64,000 nt of DNA. Source: Ehretia macrophylla. Taxonomy: Eukaryota > Streptophyta > Magnoliopsida > Boraginales > Ehretiaceae. Shown here in pieces: positions 33,985 to 46,852 of the stretch. A program made the translations under genes and the position numbers. The notes under the pieces are model-generated. The model searched no databases. It was not told the DNA's origin and was given only the letters and a program-made list of their open reading frames with translations. The stretch covers positions 89,802,644-89,866,643 of the forward strand of contig CM075767.1 of the NCBI GenBank assembly GCA_037974665.1. The letters are read 5' to 3'. How positions within the stretch are numbered: position 1 is the first letter of the stretch; each line of letters begins with the position of its first letter.

Positions 33985-34104
33985 GGGTGCGATCATACCA
34001 GCACTAATGCACCGGATCCCATCAGAACTCCGTAGTTAAGCGTGCTTGGGCGGGAGTAGTACTAGGACAGGTAACCCCCTGGGAAGTCCTAGTGTTTCAC
34101 TCCC
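33985..34104 (+). rRNA. 5S rRNA gene, copy 49
   Basis: Differences: A49T, A69G, T84C, G85A, G89A, C107A, G113T, C117T. The C-box reads GGACAGGTAA. First of the run with upstream ACAAAAAGGAATTCTACCCC. Confidence 0.89.
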
Positions 34105-34659
34105 CTTTTCAATTTTTTTACTCCTGTTAGGGTTGCCAAGATACTTTATTCACCACATTTCTATTATCGAATCCCACGGCACCTTGGGCAAGACAATTTT
34201 GCTTCACGTGGAGGCTGGGCCCCCAAACCGAGGGCGTAGGATTGTAACCAGGTCTCCGTCGCTCCGGTGCCCTTAACTTTTGATCCGTAAGGAGTTACGC
34301 GACGCACAGCATACTGTTGGGAAGCACTCCGAGAGCTCTACGACAGGGGCAACAAGCTTGCTTGATGTGCCCTTTTTGGAGACCAAAATCGAACGTTTTC
34401 ATCAGTTTCGGGCAACTTTTCTTATTAAGCACTGTTTTTCCCTCCCAGATCGTACGTCGTGAGCTGTTAAAAGGACGACAACCTTACATGCAGGACATTA
34501 GAGGGCCCTACAATGGGTAGATATCACGTCTTGCGAGAATGCTGCGTTGTTGAAGCGGATGGGTTGTTGTTAGGCCCATTGGGCCTTCTGAATGGGCCAT
34601 CTCTCTAGGCTGGGACTGTGAACCGTTAACACAAAAAGGAATTCTACCCCCACCATGAC

Positions 34660-34779
34660 GGGTGCGAACATACCAGCACTAATGCACCGGATCTCATAAG
34701 AACTCCGAAGTTAAGCGTGCTTGGGCGAGAGTAGTACTAGGATGGGTGACCCCCTGGGAAGTCCTCGTTTTGCACCCCC
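34660..34779 (+). rRNA. 5S rRNA gene, copy 50
   Basis: Differences: T9A, C35T, C39A, G110T. The internal promoter is intact; upstream is class 2. Confidence 0.93.
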
Positions 34780-35334
34780 TTTTCAATTTTTTTTCCTCTG
34801 GTTAGGGTTGCCAAGATACTTTATCCACCACATTTCTATTATCGAATCCCACGGCACCTTGGGCAAGACAACTTCGCTTCACGTGGAGGCTGGGCCCGCA
34901 AACTGAGGGCGTAGGGCTTGGACCAGGTCTCCGTCGCTCCGGTGCCCATAACTTTTGATCAATAAAGAGTTACGTGGCGTACAGCATACCGTTGCAAAGC
35001 TCTACGATAGCTCTACGACGGGGGTAGCAGGCTTGCCTACTGTGCCCTTTTTGGAGCCCAAAATCGAACGTTTTCATTAGTTTTGGGCCACTTTTATGAT
35101 TTTGCTCTGTTTTTCCTTCCCGGATCGTACATCGTGAGCTGTTAAAAGGACGACAACCTTACTCGTGGGACATTAGATGGCCCTACAATGGGTCGATATC
35201 ACGTCTTGCGAGGATGTTTCGTTGTTAAAGCAGATGGGTTGTTGTTAAGCCCAATGGGCCTTCTGAATGGGCCATCTCTCTAGGCTGGGACTGTGAACCG
35301 TTAACAAAAAAAGGAATTCTACCGCCACCATGAT

Positions 35335-35454
35335 GGGTGCGATCATACCAGCACTATTGTACCGGATCCCATCCCAACTCCGAAGTTACGCGTCCTTGGG
35401 GGAGAGTAGTACTAGGATGGGTGACCCCCTGGGAAGGCCTCGTGTTGCACCCCC
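35335..35454 (+). rRNA. 5S rRNA gene, copy 51 (-1 T)
   Basis: Differences: A23T, C26T, A40C, G41C, A55C, G60C, C67G, T103G. A-box damaged; upstream is class 2. Confidence 0.9.
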
Positions 35455-36012
35455 TTTTTCAATTTTTTTTCCTCCGGTTAGGGTTGCCAAGATACTTTAT
35501 CCACCACATTTGGATTATCGAATCCCACGTCACCTTGGGCAAGACAGCTTCCCTTCACGTGGAGGCTAGGCCTACAAACCGAGGGCGTAGGGCTTGTGAC
35601 CAGGTCTCCATCGCTCCGGTGCCTATAATTTTTGATCCGTAAGGAGTTACGCGGCGTACAACATACCGTTGCAAAGCTCTACGAGAGCCCTACGACGGGG
35701 GCAGCAAGCTTGCTTGCAGTGCCCTTTTTGGCGCCCAAAATCGAACGTTTTCATTAGTTTCGGGCCACTTTTCTGATTTTGCTCTGTTTTTCTTTCCCGG
35801 ATCGTACATCGTGAGCTGTTAAAAGGACGACAACCTTACCCGCGGTTTCATTAGAGGACTCTACAATGCATCGATATCACGTCTTGCGAGGATGCTGCGT
35901 TGTTGAAGCGGATGTGTTGTCGCTAAGCCCATTGGGCCTTCTGAATGGGACATCTCTCTTGGCTGGGACTGTGAACCGTTAACACATAAAGGAATTGTGC
36001 CATCAACATGAC

Positions 36013-36132
36013 GGGTGTGATCATACTAGCACTAATTCACCGGATCCCATCAGAACTCCGAAGTTAAGCGTGCTTGGGCGAGAGTAGTACTAGGATGGGT
36101 GACCCCTTGGGAATTCCTCGTGTTGCACCCCC
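36013..36132 (+). rRNA. 5S rRNA gene, copy 52
   Basis: Differences: C6T, C15T, G25T, C95T, G102T. Upstream is class 1, an exception in this stretch. Confidence 0.93.
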
Positions 36133-36688
36133 ATTTTCAATTTTTTTCCTCCAGTTAGGGTTGCCAAGATACTTTATCCACCACATTTCTATTATCGAAT
36201 CCCACAGCACCTTGGGCAAGACAACTTTGCTTCACGTGGAGGCTGGGCTCGCAAACCGAGGGCGTAGGGTTTGTGACCAGGTCTCCGTCGCTCCGGTGCC
36301 CATAGCTTTTGATCCGTAAGGAGTTACGCGGCGCACAGCATACCGTTGGAAAGCACTCCGAGAGCTCTACGACGGGTGCAGCAAGCATGCTTGCTGTAAC
36401 CTTTTTGGAGCCCAAAATCGAATGTTTTCATCAGTTTCGGGCCACTTTTCTTATTAAGCACTGTTTTTTCGTCCCGGTTCGTACGTCGTGAGCTGTTAAA
36501 AGGATGACAACCTTACTTGCGGGAAATTAGACGGCCCTACAATGCGTCGATATCACGTCTTGCGAGGATGCTGCGTTGTTGAAGCGGATGGGTTGTTGTT
36601 AAGCCCATTGGGTCTTCTGAATGGGCCATCTCTCTAGGCTTGGACTATAAACCGTTAACACAAAAAGGAATTCTACCCCAACCATGAC

Positions 36689-36808
36689 GAGTGCGATCAT
36701 ACCAGCACTAATGCACCGGATCCCATCAGAACTCCGAAGTTAAGCGTCCTTGGGCGAGAGTAGTACTAGGATGGGTGACCCCCTGGGATGTCCTCGTGTT
36801 GCACCCCC
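36689..36808 (+). rRNA. 5S rRNA gene, copy 53
   Basis: Differences: G2A, G60C, A101T. Upstream is class 2. Confidence 0.94.
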
Positions 36809-37365
36809 CTTTTCAATTTTTTTTCCTCCGGTTAGGGTTGCCAAGATACTTTATCCACCACATTTCGATTATCGAATCCCACGGCACCTTGGGCAAGACA
36901 ATTTCACTTCACGCAGAGGCTGGGCCCGTAAACCGAGGGCGTAGGGCTTGTGACTAGGTCTCCGTCGCTCCGGTGCCCATAACTTTTGATCTGTAAGGAG
37001 TTACGCGGCACACAGCATACCGTTGGAAAGTACTCCGAGAGCTCTACGATGGGGACAGCAAGCTTGCTTGCTGTACCCTTTTTGGAGCCCCAAATAAAAC
37101 GTTTTCATCAGTTTCGTGCCACTTTTCTTATTAAGCACTGTTTTTCCGTCCCGGATCGTACGTCGTGAGCAGTTAAACGGACGACAACCTTACTCGCGGG
37201 ACATTAGAGGGCCCTACAAAGCGTCGATATCACGTCTTGCGAGGATGCTGCGTTGTTGAAGCGGATGGGTTGTTGTTAAACCCATTGGGCCTTATGAATG
37301 GGCTATCTCTCTAGGCGGGGACTGTGAACCGTTAACACAAAAAGGAATTCTAGCCCCACCATGAC

Positions 37366-37485
37366 GGGTGCGATCATACCAGCACTAATGCACCGGATCC
37401 TATCAGAACTCCGAAGTTAAGCATGCTTGGGCGAGAGTAGTACAAGGATGGGTGACCCCCTGGAAAGTCCTCGTGTTGCACTCCC
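37366..37485 (+). rRNA. 5S rRNA gene, copy 54
   Basis: Differences: C36T, G58A, T79A, G99A, C117T. Upstream is class 2. Confidence 0.93.
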
Positions 37486-38043
37486 CTTTTCAATTTTTTT
37501 TTCCACCGGTTAGGGTTGCCAAGATACTTTATCCACAACATTTCTATTATCGAATCCCTCGGCACCTTGGGCAAGACAACTTCGCTTCACGTGGAGGCTG
37601 GGACCGCAAACCGAGGGCGTAGGGCTTGTGGCCAGGTCTCCATCGCTCCGGCACCCATAACTTTTGATCCGTAAGGAGTTACGCGGCGCACAACATACCG
37701 TTGGAAAGCTCTTCGAGAGCTCTACGACGGGGGCAGCCAGATTGAATGATGTGCCCTTTTTGGAGCACAAAATCGAACGTTTTCATCAATTTCGAGCCAC
37801 ATTTTTAATTTTGCTCTGTTTTTCCTTCCCGGATCATACATCGTGAGCTGTTAATAGGACGACAACCTTACTTGCGCAACATTAGAGGGCCCTATAATGC
37901 GTTGATATCACATCTTGCGAGGATGCTGCGTTGTTATAGCGGATGGGTTGTTGGTAAGCCCATTGGACCTTCTGAATGGGCCATCTCTCTAAGCTGTGAC
38001 TGTGAACTGTTAACACAAAAAGGAGTTCTACCCCTAACATGAC

Positions 38044-38163
38044 GGGTGCGATCATACCAGCACTAATGCATTGGATCCCATCAGAACTCTGAAGTTAAGC
38101 GTGCTTGGGCGAGAGTAGTACTAGGATGGGTGACCCCTTGAGAAGTCCTAGTGTTGCACTCCC
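38044..38163 (+). rRNA. 5S rRNA gene, copy 55
   Basis: Differences: C28T, C29T, C47T, C95T, G98A, C107A, C117T. Upstream is class 2. Confidence 0.92.
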
Positions 38164-38721
38164 CTTTTCAATTTGTTTTCCTCCGGTTAGGGTTGCCAAG
38201 ATACTTTATCCACCACATTTCTATTATCGAATCCCACGACACCTTGGGCAAGACAATTTCGCTTCACGTGGAGGCTGGGCCCGCAAACCGAGGGCGGAGG
38301 GCTTGTGACCAGGTCTCCCTCGCTCCGGTGCCCATAACTTTTGATCCGTAAGGAGTTACGCGGCACACATCATACCGTTCGAAAGCTCTACTAGAGCTCT
38401 ACGATGGGTGCAGCCAGCTTGCACGCTGTGCCCTTTTTTGGATCCCAAAATCGAACATTTTAATCAGTTTCAGGCCACTTTTCGGATTTTTCTCTGTTTT
38501 TCCTTCTCGGATAGTACATCATGAGTTATTAAAAGGACGACAACCTTACTCGTGGGACATTAGGGGGCCCTGCAAAGCGTCGATATCACGTCTTGCGAGG
38601 ATGCTACGTTGTTAAAGCGGATGGGTTGTTGTTAAGCCCATTGGGCCTTCTGAATTAGCCATCTCTCTAGGCTGGGACTGTGAACCGTTAACACATAAAG
38701 TAATTGTGCCATCAACATGAC

Positions 38722-38841
38722 GGGTGCGATCATATCAGCACTAATGCACCGGATCCTATCAGAACTCCGAAGTTAAGCGTGCTTGGGCGAGAGTAGTACA
38801 AGGATGGGTGACCCCCTGGGAAGTCCTCGTGTTGCACTCCC
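38722..38841 (+). rRNA. 5S rRNA gene, copy 56
   Basis: Differences: C14T, C36T, T79A, C117T. Upstream is class 1. The spacer behind it lost about 48 bp near 39130, including the TTTTCATCAGTTTCGGGCC segment. Confidence 0.93.
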
Positions 38842-39350
38842 TTTTCAATTTTTTTTCCTCCGGTTAGGGTTGACGAGATACTTTATCCACCACATTTCTA
38901 TTATCGAATCCCAAGGCACCTTGGGCAAGACAACTTCGCTTCACGTCGAGGCTGGGCCCGCAAACCGAGGGCGTAGGGCTTGTGAAAAGGTCACCGTTGC
39001 TCCGGTGCCCATAACTTTTGATCCGTGAGGAATTACGCGGCGCACAGCATACCGTTGGAAAGCTCTCTGAGAGCTCTACGACGGGGGCAGCAAGCATGCT
39101 TACTGTACCCTTTTTGTAGCCCAAAATTACACGTCCCGGATCATACGTTGTGAGTAGTTAAAAGGACGACAACCTTACTCGCGGGACATTAGAGGGCCCT
39201 ACAATGCGTTGATATCACGTCTTGCGAGGATGCTGCGTTGTTGAAGCGGATGGGTTGTTGTTAAGCCCATTGGGCCTTCTGAATGGGCCATCTCTCTAGG
39301 CTGGGACTGTGAACCATTAACTAAAAAAGGAATTCTGCGCCCACCATGAC

Positions 39351-39469
39351 GGGTGCGATCATACCAGCACTAATACACCAGATCCCATTAAAACTCCGAA
39401 GTTAAGCGTGCTTGGGCGAGAGTCGTACTAGGATGGGTGACCCCTGGGAAGTCCTCGTGTTGTACCCCC
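39351..39469 (+). rRNA. 5S rRNA gene, copy 57 (119 nt)
   Basis: One C is lost from the C-run at nt 91-95. Also G25A, G30A, C39T, G41A, A74C, C114T. Upstream has a TGCGCCCACC variant. Confidence 0.9.
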
Positions 39470-40023
39470 TTTTCAATTTTTTTCCTCCGGTTAGGGTTGC
39501 CAAGATACATTATCCACCACATTTCTATTATCGATTCCACGGCACCTTGGGCAAGACAACTGCGCTTCACGAGGAGGCTGGGCCAGCAAACCGAGGGCGT
39601 AGGGCTTGTGACTAGGTCTCAATCGCTTCGGTGCCCATAACTTTTGATCCGTAAGGAGTTACGCGGCGCACAGCATACCGTTGCTAAGCTCTCCGAGAGC
39701 TCTACGACAGGGGCAGCTAGCTTGCTCGTTGTGCCAATTTTGGAGCCCAAAATCGAACGTTTTCTTCAGTTTCGGGCCACTTTTCTTATTAAGCTCTGTT
39801 TTTCCGTCCCGGATCGTACGTCGTGAGCTGTTAAAAGGACGACAACCTTACTCGCGGGACATTAGAGTGCCCTATAATGCATCGATATCACGTCTTGCGA
39901 GGATGCTATGTTGTTGAACCGGATGGGTTGTTATTAAGCCCATTGGGCCTTCTGAATGAGCCATCTCTTTAGGCTGCGACTGTGAACCATTAACACAAAG
40001 AGGAATTCTACCCCCAACATGAC

Positions 40024-40143
40024 GGGTTCGATCATACCAGCACTAATGGACCGGATCCAATCAGAACTCCGAAGGTAAGTGTACTTGCGCGAGAGTAGTA
40101 CTAGCATGGGTGTCCCCTTGGGAAATCCTCGTGTTGCACCCCC
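40024..40143 (+). rRNA. 5S rRNA gene, copy 58 (probably a pseudogene)
   Basis: Differences: G5T, C26G, C36A, T52G, C57T, G60A, G65C, G82C, A90T, C95T, G102A. A-box and C-box are both altered. Confidence 0.87.
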
Positions 40144-40693
40144 TTTTTAATTTTTTTTCCTCCGGTTAGGGTTGCCAAGATGTTTCTCCACCGCATTTCT
40201 GTTATTCCATCCCACGCCACCTTGGGCAGGACAACTTCACGTGGAGGCAGGGCTTGCAAACCGAGGGCGTGGGGCTTATGACCAGGTCTCCGTCGCTCCA
40301 GTGCTCATAACTTTTGATCCGTAAGGAGTTACGCGGCGTACAGCATAATGTTGGAAAGCTCTCCGAGAGCTCTACGATGGAGGCAGCAAGCTTTCTCGAT
40401 GTGCCCTTTTTGGAGCCCAAAATCGAATGTTTTCATCAGTTTCGAGCCACTTTTCTTATTAAGCTCTATTTTTCCGTCCCGGATCGTACGTCGTGAGCTG
40501 TTAAAAGGATGACAACCTAACTCGCAGGACATTAGACGGCCCTACAATGCGTTGATATCACGTCTTGCGAGGATGCTGCACTGTTGAAGCAGATGGGTTG
40601 TTGTTAAGCCCATTGGGCCTTCTGAATGGGCCATCTCTCTAGGCTGGGATTGTGAACCGTTAACACAAAAATCAATTCTACCCACAACATGAC

Positions 40694-40813
40694 GGATGCG
40701 ATCATACCAGCACTAATGCACCGGATCCCATCCGAACTCCGAAGTTAAGCGTGCTTGGGCGAGAGTAGTGCTATGATCGGTGACCCCCTAGGAAGTCCTC
40801 GTGTTGCACTCTC
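40694..40813 (+). rRNA. 5S rRNA gene, copy 59
   Basis: Differences: G3A, A40C, A77G, G81T, G85C, G97A, C117T, C119T. It shares A40C, A77G, G81T, C117T and C119T with copy 60, so these are a tandem duplicate pair. Confidence 0.9.
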
Positions 40814-41370
40814 CTTTTCAATTTTTTTTCCTCCGATTAGGGTTGCCAAGATACTTTATCCACCAAATTTCTATTATCGAATCCCACGGCACCTTGGGCA
40901 AAACAACTTCGCTTCACGTGGAGGCTGGGCCCGCAAACTGAGGGCGTAGGGCTTGTGACCAGGTCTCCATCGCTCCAGTGCCCATAAATTTTGATCCGTA
41001 AGGAGTTACACGGTGCACAACATAATGTTGGAAAGCTCTCCGAGAGCTCTACGATGGAGGCAGCGAGCTTTCTCGCTGTGCCCTTTTTGGAGCCCAAAAT
41101 CGAATGTTTTCATCGGTTTCGAGCCACTTTTCTTATTAAGCTCTATTTTTCCGTCCCAGAACGTACGTCGTGAGCTGTTAAAAGCACGACAACCTAACTC
41201 GCAGGACATTAGAGGGCCCTACAATGCGTTGATATCACGTCTTGTGAGGATGATGCGTTGTTGAAGCGGATGGGTTGTTGTTAAGCCCATTGGGCCTTCT
41301 GAATTGGCCATCTCTCTAGGCTGGGATTGTGAACCGTTAACACAAAAAGGAATTCGATCCCCAACATGAC

Positions 41371-41490
41371 GGGTGCGATCATACCAGCACTAATGCACCG
41401 GATCCCATCCGAACTCTGAAGTTAAGCGTGCTTGGGTGAGAGTAGTGCTATGATGGGTGACCCCCTGGGAAGTCCTCGTGTTGCACTCTC
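41371..41490 (+). rRNA. 5S rRNA gene, copy 60
   Basis: Differences: A40C, C47T, C67T, A77G, G81T, C117T, C119T. Confidence 0.91.
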
Positions 41491-42045
41491 CTTTTCAATT
41501 TTTTTCCTCCGATTAGGGTTGCCAAGATACTTTATCCACCAAATTTCTATTATCGAATTCCACGGCACCTTGGGCAAAACAACTTCGCTTCATGTGGAGG
41601 CTGGGCCCGCAAACTGAGGGCGTAGGGCTTGTGACCAGGTCTCCGTCACTCCAGTGCCCATAAGTTTTGATCCGTAAGGAATTACGCGGTGCACAGCATA
41701 CCGTTGGAAAGCTCTCCGAGAGCTCTACGACTGGGGCAGCCAGCTTGCTAGCTTTGCCATTTTTGGATCCCAAAATCGAACATTTTCATCAGTTTCAGGC
41801 CACTTTTCTTGTTTTGCTCTTTTTTTCGTCCTGGATCATACGTCGTGAGCTGTTAAAAGGATGACAACCTCACTCGCGGGAAATTAGAGTGCCCTACAAT
41901 GCATCGATATCACGTCTTGTGAGGACGTTGCGTTGTTGAAGTGGATGGGTTGTTGTTAAGCCCATTGGGCCTTTTGAATGGGCCATCTCTCTAGGCTAGG
42001 ACTGTGAACTGTTAACACAAAAAGGAATTCTACCCCCACCATGAC

Positions 42046-42165
42046 GGGTGCGATCATACCAGTACTAATGCACCGGATCCCATCAGAACTCCGAAGTTAA
42101 GCGTGATTGGGCGAGAGTAGTAGTAGGATGGGTGACCCCCTGGAAAGTCCTCGTGTTGCACTCTG
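42046..42165 (+). rRNA. 5S rRNA gene, copy 61
   Basis: Differences: C18T, C61A, C78G, G99A, C117T, C119T, C120G. Confidence 0.92.
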
Positions 42166-42722
42166 CTTTTCAATATTTTTTCCTCCGGTTAGGGTTGCCA
42201 AGATACTTTAGCCACCACATTTCTATTATCGAATCCCACGGCACCTTGGGCAAGACAACTTCGCTTTACGTGGAGCCTGGGCCCGCAAACCGAGGGCGTA
42301 GGGCTTGTGACCAAGTCTCCGTCGCTCCGGTGCCCATAACTTTTGACCCGTAAGGAGTTACGCGGCGTACAGCATTCCGTTCGAATGCTCTCCGAGAGCT
42401 CTACGATGGGTGCAGCTAGCTTGCTCGCTATGCCCTTTTTGGAGCTCAAAATTGAACATTTTCATCAGTTTTGGGCCACTTTTCTTATTAAGCTCTGTTT
42501 TTCCATCCTGGATCGTACGTCGTGAGCTGTTAAAAGGATGACAACCTTACTCGTGGGACATTAGAGGGCCCTACAATGCGTCGATATCACATCTTACAAG
42601 GATGCTGCGTTGTTGAAGCGGATGGGTTGTTGTTATGCCCATTGGGCCTTCTGAATGGGCCATCTCTCTAGGCGGGGACTGTGAACCCTTAACACAAAAA
42701 TGAATTCTACCCCCAACATGAC

Positions 42723-42842
42723 GGGTGCGATCATACCAGCACTAATGCACCGGATCCCATTAGAACTCCGAAGTTAAGCGTGCTTGGGCGAGAGTAGTAG
42801 TAGGATGGGTGACCCCCTAGGAAGTACTCGTGTTGCACCCCC
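42723..42842 (+). rRNA. 5S rRNA gene, copy 62
   Basis: Differences: C39T, C78G, G97A, C104A. The spacer behind it lost about 28 bp near 43224 (ACCT joined to ATGCGTCG). Confidence 0.93.
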
Positions 42843-43371
42843 TTTTCAATTTTTTTTCCTCCGGTTAGGGCTGCCAAGATAATTTATCCACCATATATCT
42901 ATTATCGAATCCCACAGCACCTTGGGCAAGACAACTTCGCTTCACGTGGAGGGAGGGCCCGCAAACCGAGGGCGTAGTGCTTGTGAGAAGGTCTCCGTCG
43001 CTCCTGCGCCCATAACTTTTGATTCGCAAGGAGTTACGCGGCGCACAACGTACCGTTTGTATGCTGTCCGAGAGCTCTACAATTGAGGCAGCCAGCTTGA
43101 TCGTTATGCGCTTTTTTGGAGCCCTAAATCGAACATTTTCATCAGTTTCGGGCCACTTTTCTCGTTTTGCTCTGTTTTTCCTTCCCGAATCGTACATCGT
43201 GAACTGTTAAAAGGATGACAACCTATGCGTCGATATCACGTCTTGCGAGGATGCTGCGTTATTAAATCGAATGGGTTGTTGTTAAGCCCATTGGCGCTTC
43301 TGAATGGGCAATCTCTCCAGGCTTGGACTGTGAACCGTTAACACATAAAGGATTTGTGCCATCAACGTGAC

Positions 43372-43491
43372 AGGTGCGATCATACCAGCACTAATGCACC
43401 GGCTCCCATCAGAACTCCGAAGTTAAGGGTGGTTAGGCGAGTGTAGTACAAGGATGGGTGACCCCTTGGGAAGCCCAGGTGTTGCACTCTC
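43372..43491 (+). rRNA. 5S rRNA gene, copy 63 (probably a pseudogene)
   Basis: Differences: G1A, A32C, C57G, C61G, G64A, A71T, T79A, C95T, T103C, T106A, C107G, C117T, C119T. A-box and intermediate element are disturbed. Upstream is class 1. Confidence 0.86.
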
Positions 43492-44048
43492 CTTTTCAAT
43501 TTTTTTTCCTCCGGTTAGGGTTGCCAAGATACTTTATCCACCACATTTCTATTATGGCATCACCCGGCACCTGCGGAAAGACAACTTCACTTCCCGTGGA
43601 GGCTGGGCGAGTAAATCGAGGGGGTAGGGCTTATGACCAGGTCTCCGTCGCTCCAGTGCCCATAACTTTTGATCCGTAAAGAGTTACGCAGCGCACAGCA
43701 TACCGTTGGGAAGCTCTTCAAGAGGTCTACGATGGGTGTAGCAAGCTTGCTTACTGTGCCCTTTTTGGAGCCCAAAATCGAACGTCTTCATCAGTTTTGA
43801 GCCACTTTTCTTATTAAGCTCTGTTTTTCCGTCCCGGATCGTACGTCGTGAGCTGTTAAAAGGACGACAACCTTACTCGTGGGACATTAGAGGGCCCAAC
43901 AATGCGTTGATATCCCGTCTTGCGAGGATGTTGCGTTGTTGAAGTGGATGGGTTGTTGTTAAGCCCATTGGGCCTTCTGAATGGGCCATCTCTCTAGGCT
44001 GGGACTGTGAACCGTTAATAGAAAAAGGAATTCTGCACCCACCATTAC

Positions 44049-44168
44049 GAGTGCGATCATACCAGCACTAATGACCCGGAACCCATCAGAACTCCGAAGT
44101 TAACCTTGCTTGGGCGAGAGTAGTCCTAGGCTGGGTGCCCCCCTGGGAAGCCCTCGTGTTGCATCCCC
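44049..44168 (+). rRNA. 5S rRNA gene, copy 64 (probably a pseudogene)
   Basis: Differences: G2A, C26A, A27C, T33A, G56C, G58T, A77C, A83C, A90C, T103C, C116T. The C-box reads GGCTGGGTGC. Upstream is CATTAC instead of CATGAC. Confidence 0.86.
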
Positions 44169-44725
44169 CTTTTCAATTTTTTTTCATCCGGTTAGGGTTG
44201 CCAAGATACTTTATCCACCACATTTCTATTATCGAATCCCACGGCACCTTGGGCAAGACAACTTCGCTTCACGTGGAGGCTGGCCCCACAAACCGAAGGC
44301 GTAGGGCTTGTGACCAAGTCTCCGTCGCTTCGGTGCCCATAACTTTTGATCCGTAAGGTGTTACGCGGCGCACAGCATACCGTTGGAAAGCTCTCCGAAA
44401 ACTCTACGACGGGGGCAGCCAGCTTGCTCGCTGTGCCCTTTTTGGAGCCTAAAATCGAACGTTTTCATCAGTTTCATGCCATTTTTCTTATTAAGCTCTA
44501 TTTTTCCATTCCGGATCGTACGTCGTGAGCTGTTAAAAGGACAACAACCCTACTCGCGGGACAATAGACGGCACTACAATGCGTCGATATCACGTCTTGC
44601 GATGATGCTGCGTTGTTGAAGTGGATGGGTTGTTGTTAAGCCCATTGGGCCTTCTGAATGGGCCATCTCTCTTGGCTGGGACTGTGAACCGTTAACACAA
44701 AAAGTAAATCCACCCCCAACATGAC

Positions 44726-44845
44726 AGGTTCGATCATACCAGCTCTAATGCACCGGATCCCATCAGAACTCCGAAGATAAGCGTGCTTGGGCGAGAGTAG
44801 TACTAGGATGGGAGACCCCCTGAGAAGTCCTCGTGTTGCACCCCC
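44726..44845 (+). rRNA. 5S rRNA gene, copy 65
   Basis: Differences: G1A, G5T, A19T, T52A, T88A, G98A. Confidence 0.91.
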
Positions 44846-45401
44846 CTTTTCAATTTTTTTTCCTCCGGTTAGGGTTGCCAAGATACTTTATTCACCACAT
44901 TTCTATTATCGAATCCCACGAAACTGTGGGAAGACAACTTTGCTTCACGTGGAGGCTGGGCCCGCAAACCGAGGGCGTAGGGCTTGTGACCAGGTCACCG
45001 TCGCTCCGGTGCACATAACTTTTGATCTGTAAGGAGTTACGCGGCGCACAGCATACCATTGCAAAGCTCTCCGAGAGATGTACGTCGGGGGCAGAAAACT
45101 TGCTTGCTGTGCCCTTTTTTGGTGTCCAAAATCGAAAGTTTTCATCAGTTTCAGGCCATTTTCTTATTAAGGTCTGTTTTTCCATCCCGGGTCATACGTC
45201 GTGAGCTTTTAAAAGGATGACAACCTTACTCGCATGACATTAGAGGGCCCTACAATGCGTCGATATCACGTCTTGCGAGGATGCTGCGTTGTTGAAGCGG
45301 ATGGGTTGTTGTTAAGCCCATTGGGCCTTCTGAATGGGCCATCTGTCTAGGCTGGGACTGTGAACCGTTAACATAAAAAGGAATTTTGCGCCCACCATGA
45401 C

Positions 45402-45521
45402 GGGTGCGATCATACCAGCACTAATGCACCGGATCCCATCAGAACGCTGAAGTTAAGCGTGCTTGGGCGAGAGTAGTACTAGGATGGGTGACCCCTTGGG
45501 AAGTCCTTGTGTTGCACCCCT
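45402..45521 (+). rRNA. 5S rRNA gene, copy 66
   Basis: Differences: T45G, C47T, C95T, C107T, C120T. Upstream has the TGCGCCCACC variant. Confidence 0.93.
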
Positions 45522-46063
45522 CTTTTCAATTTTTTTTGCTCCGGTTAGGGTTACTAAGATACTTTATCGAATCCCACGGAACCGTGGGAAGACAACTTCG
45601 TTTCACGTGGAGGCTGGGCCAGCAAATCGAGGGCGTAGGGCTTGTGACGAGGTCTACGTCGCTCCGGTGCCCATAACTTTTGATTCGTAAGGAGTTACGC
45701 GGCACACAGCATACCGTTGCAAAGCTCTCCGAGAGCTCTACGACGGGGGCAGCAAGCAAGCTTGCTCGCTGTGCCCTTTTTGGAGCCCAAAATCGAACGT
45801 TTTCATCAGTTTTGGGCCACTTTTCTTATTAAGTTCTATTTTTCCGTCCCGGATGGTACGTCCTGAGCTGTTAAAAGGATGACAACCTTACTCGCGGGAC
45901 ATTAGAGGGTCCTACAATGCGTCGATATCACGTCTTGCGAGGATGCTGCGTTGTTGAAGCGGATGGGTTGTTGTTTAGCGCATTGGGCCTTCTAAATAGG
46001 CCATCTCTCTAGGCCGGGACTGTGAACCGTTAACACAAAAAGGAATTCTACCACCTACATGAC

Positions 46064-46183
46064 GGGTGCGATCATACCAGCAATAATGCACTGGATCCCA
46101 TCAGAACTCCGAAGTTAAGCGTGCTTGGGCGAGAGTAGTACTAGGATGGGTGACCCCCTGGGAAGTCCTCGTGTTGCACTCCC
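46064..46183 (+). rRNA. 5S rRNA gene, copy 67
   Basis: Differences: C20A, C29T, C117T. Terminator subtype CAATATTTTTTCATCC, shared with copies 69 and 71 (dimer member a). Confidence 0.94.
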
Positions 46184-46732
46184 CTTTTCAATATTTTTTC
46201 ATCCAATTAGGGTTGCCAAGAAACTTTATCCACCACATTTCTATTATCGAATCCCACGGCACCTTGGGCAAGACAACTTCGCTTCACATAGAGGCTGGGC
46301 CCGCAAACCTAGGGCTTGTGACCAGGTCTCCATCGCTCCGGTGCCCATAACTTTTGATCCGTAAAAAGTTACGTAGCGCACAGCATATCGTTGGAAAGCT
46401 CTCTGAGAGGTCTATGACGGGGGCAGCAAGCTTGCTCGCTCTTCCCTTTTTGGAGCCCAAAATCGAACGTTTTCACCAATTTTGGGCCACTTTTCTTATT
46501 AAGCTATGTTTTTCCGTCTCGGATCGTACGTCGTGAGCTATTAAAAGGACGACAACCTTACTCGTGGGACATTAGAGGGCTCTACAATGCGTCGGTATCA
46601 CATCTTGCAAGGATCTGCATTGTTGAAGCGGATCGGTTGTTGTTAAGCCCATTGGGCCTTCTGAATGGGCCATCTCCCTAGGCTGGGACTGTGAACCGTT
46701 AACACAAAAAGGAATTCTACCCCCAACATGAT

Positions 46733-46852
46733 GGGTGCGATCATACCAGCCCTAATGCACCGAATCCCATCAGAACTCCGAAGTTAAACGTGCTTGGGCG
46801 AGAGTAGTACTAGGATGGGTGACCCCCTGGGAAGTACTCGTGTTGCACCCCC
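46733..46852 (+). rRNA. 5S rRNA gene, copy 68 (-1 T)
   Basis: Differences: A19C, G31A, G56A, C104A. The terminator has a longer T-run followed by CCTCTGG, as in copies 70 and 72 (dimer member b). Confidence 0.93.
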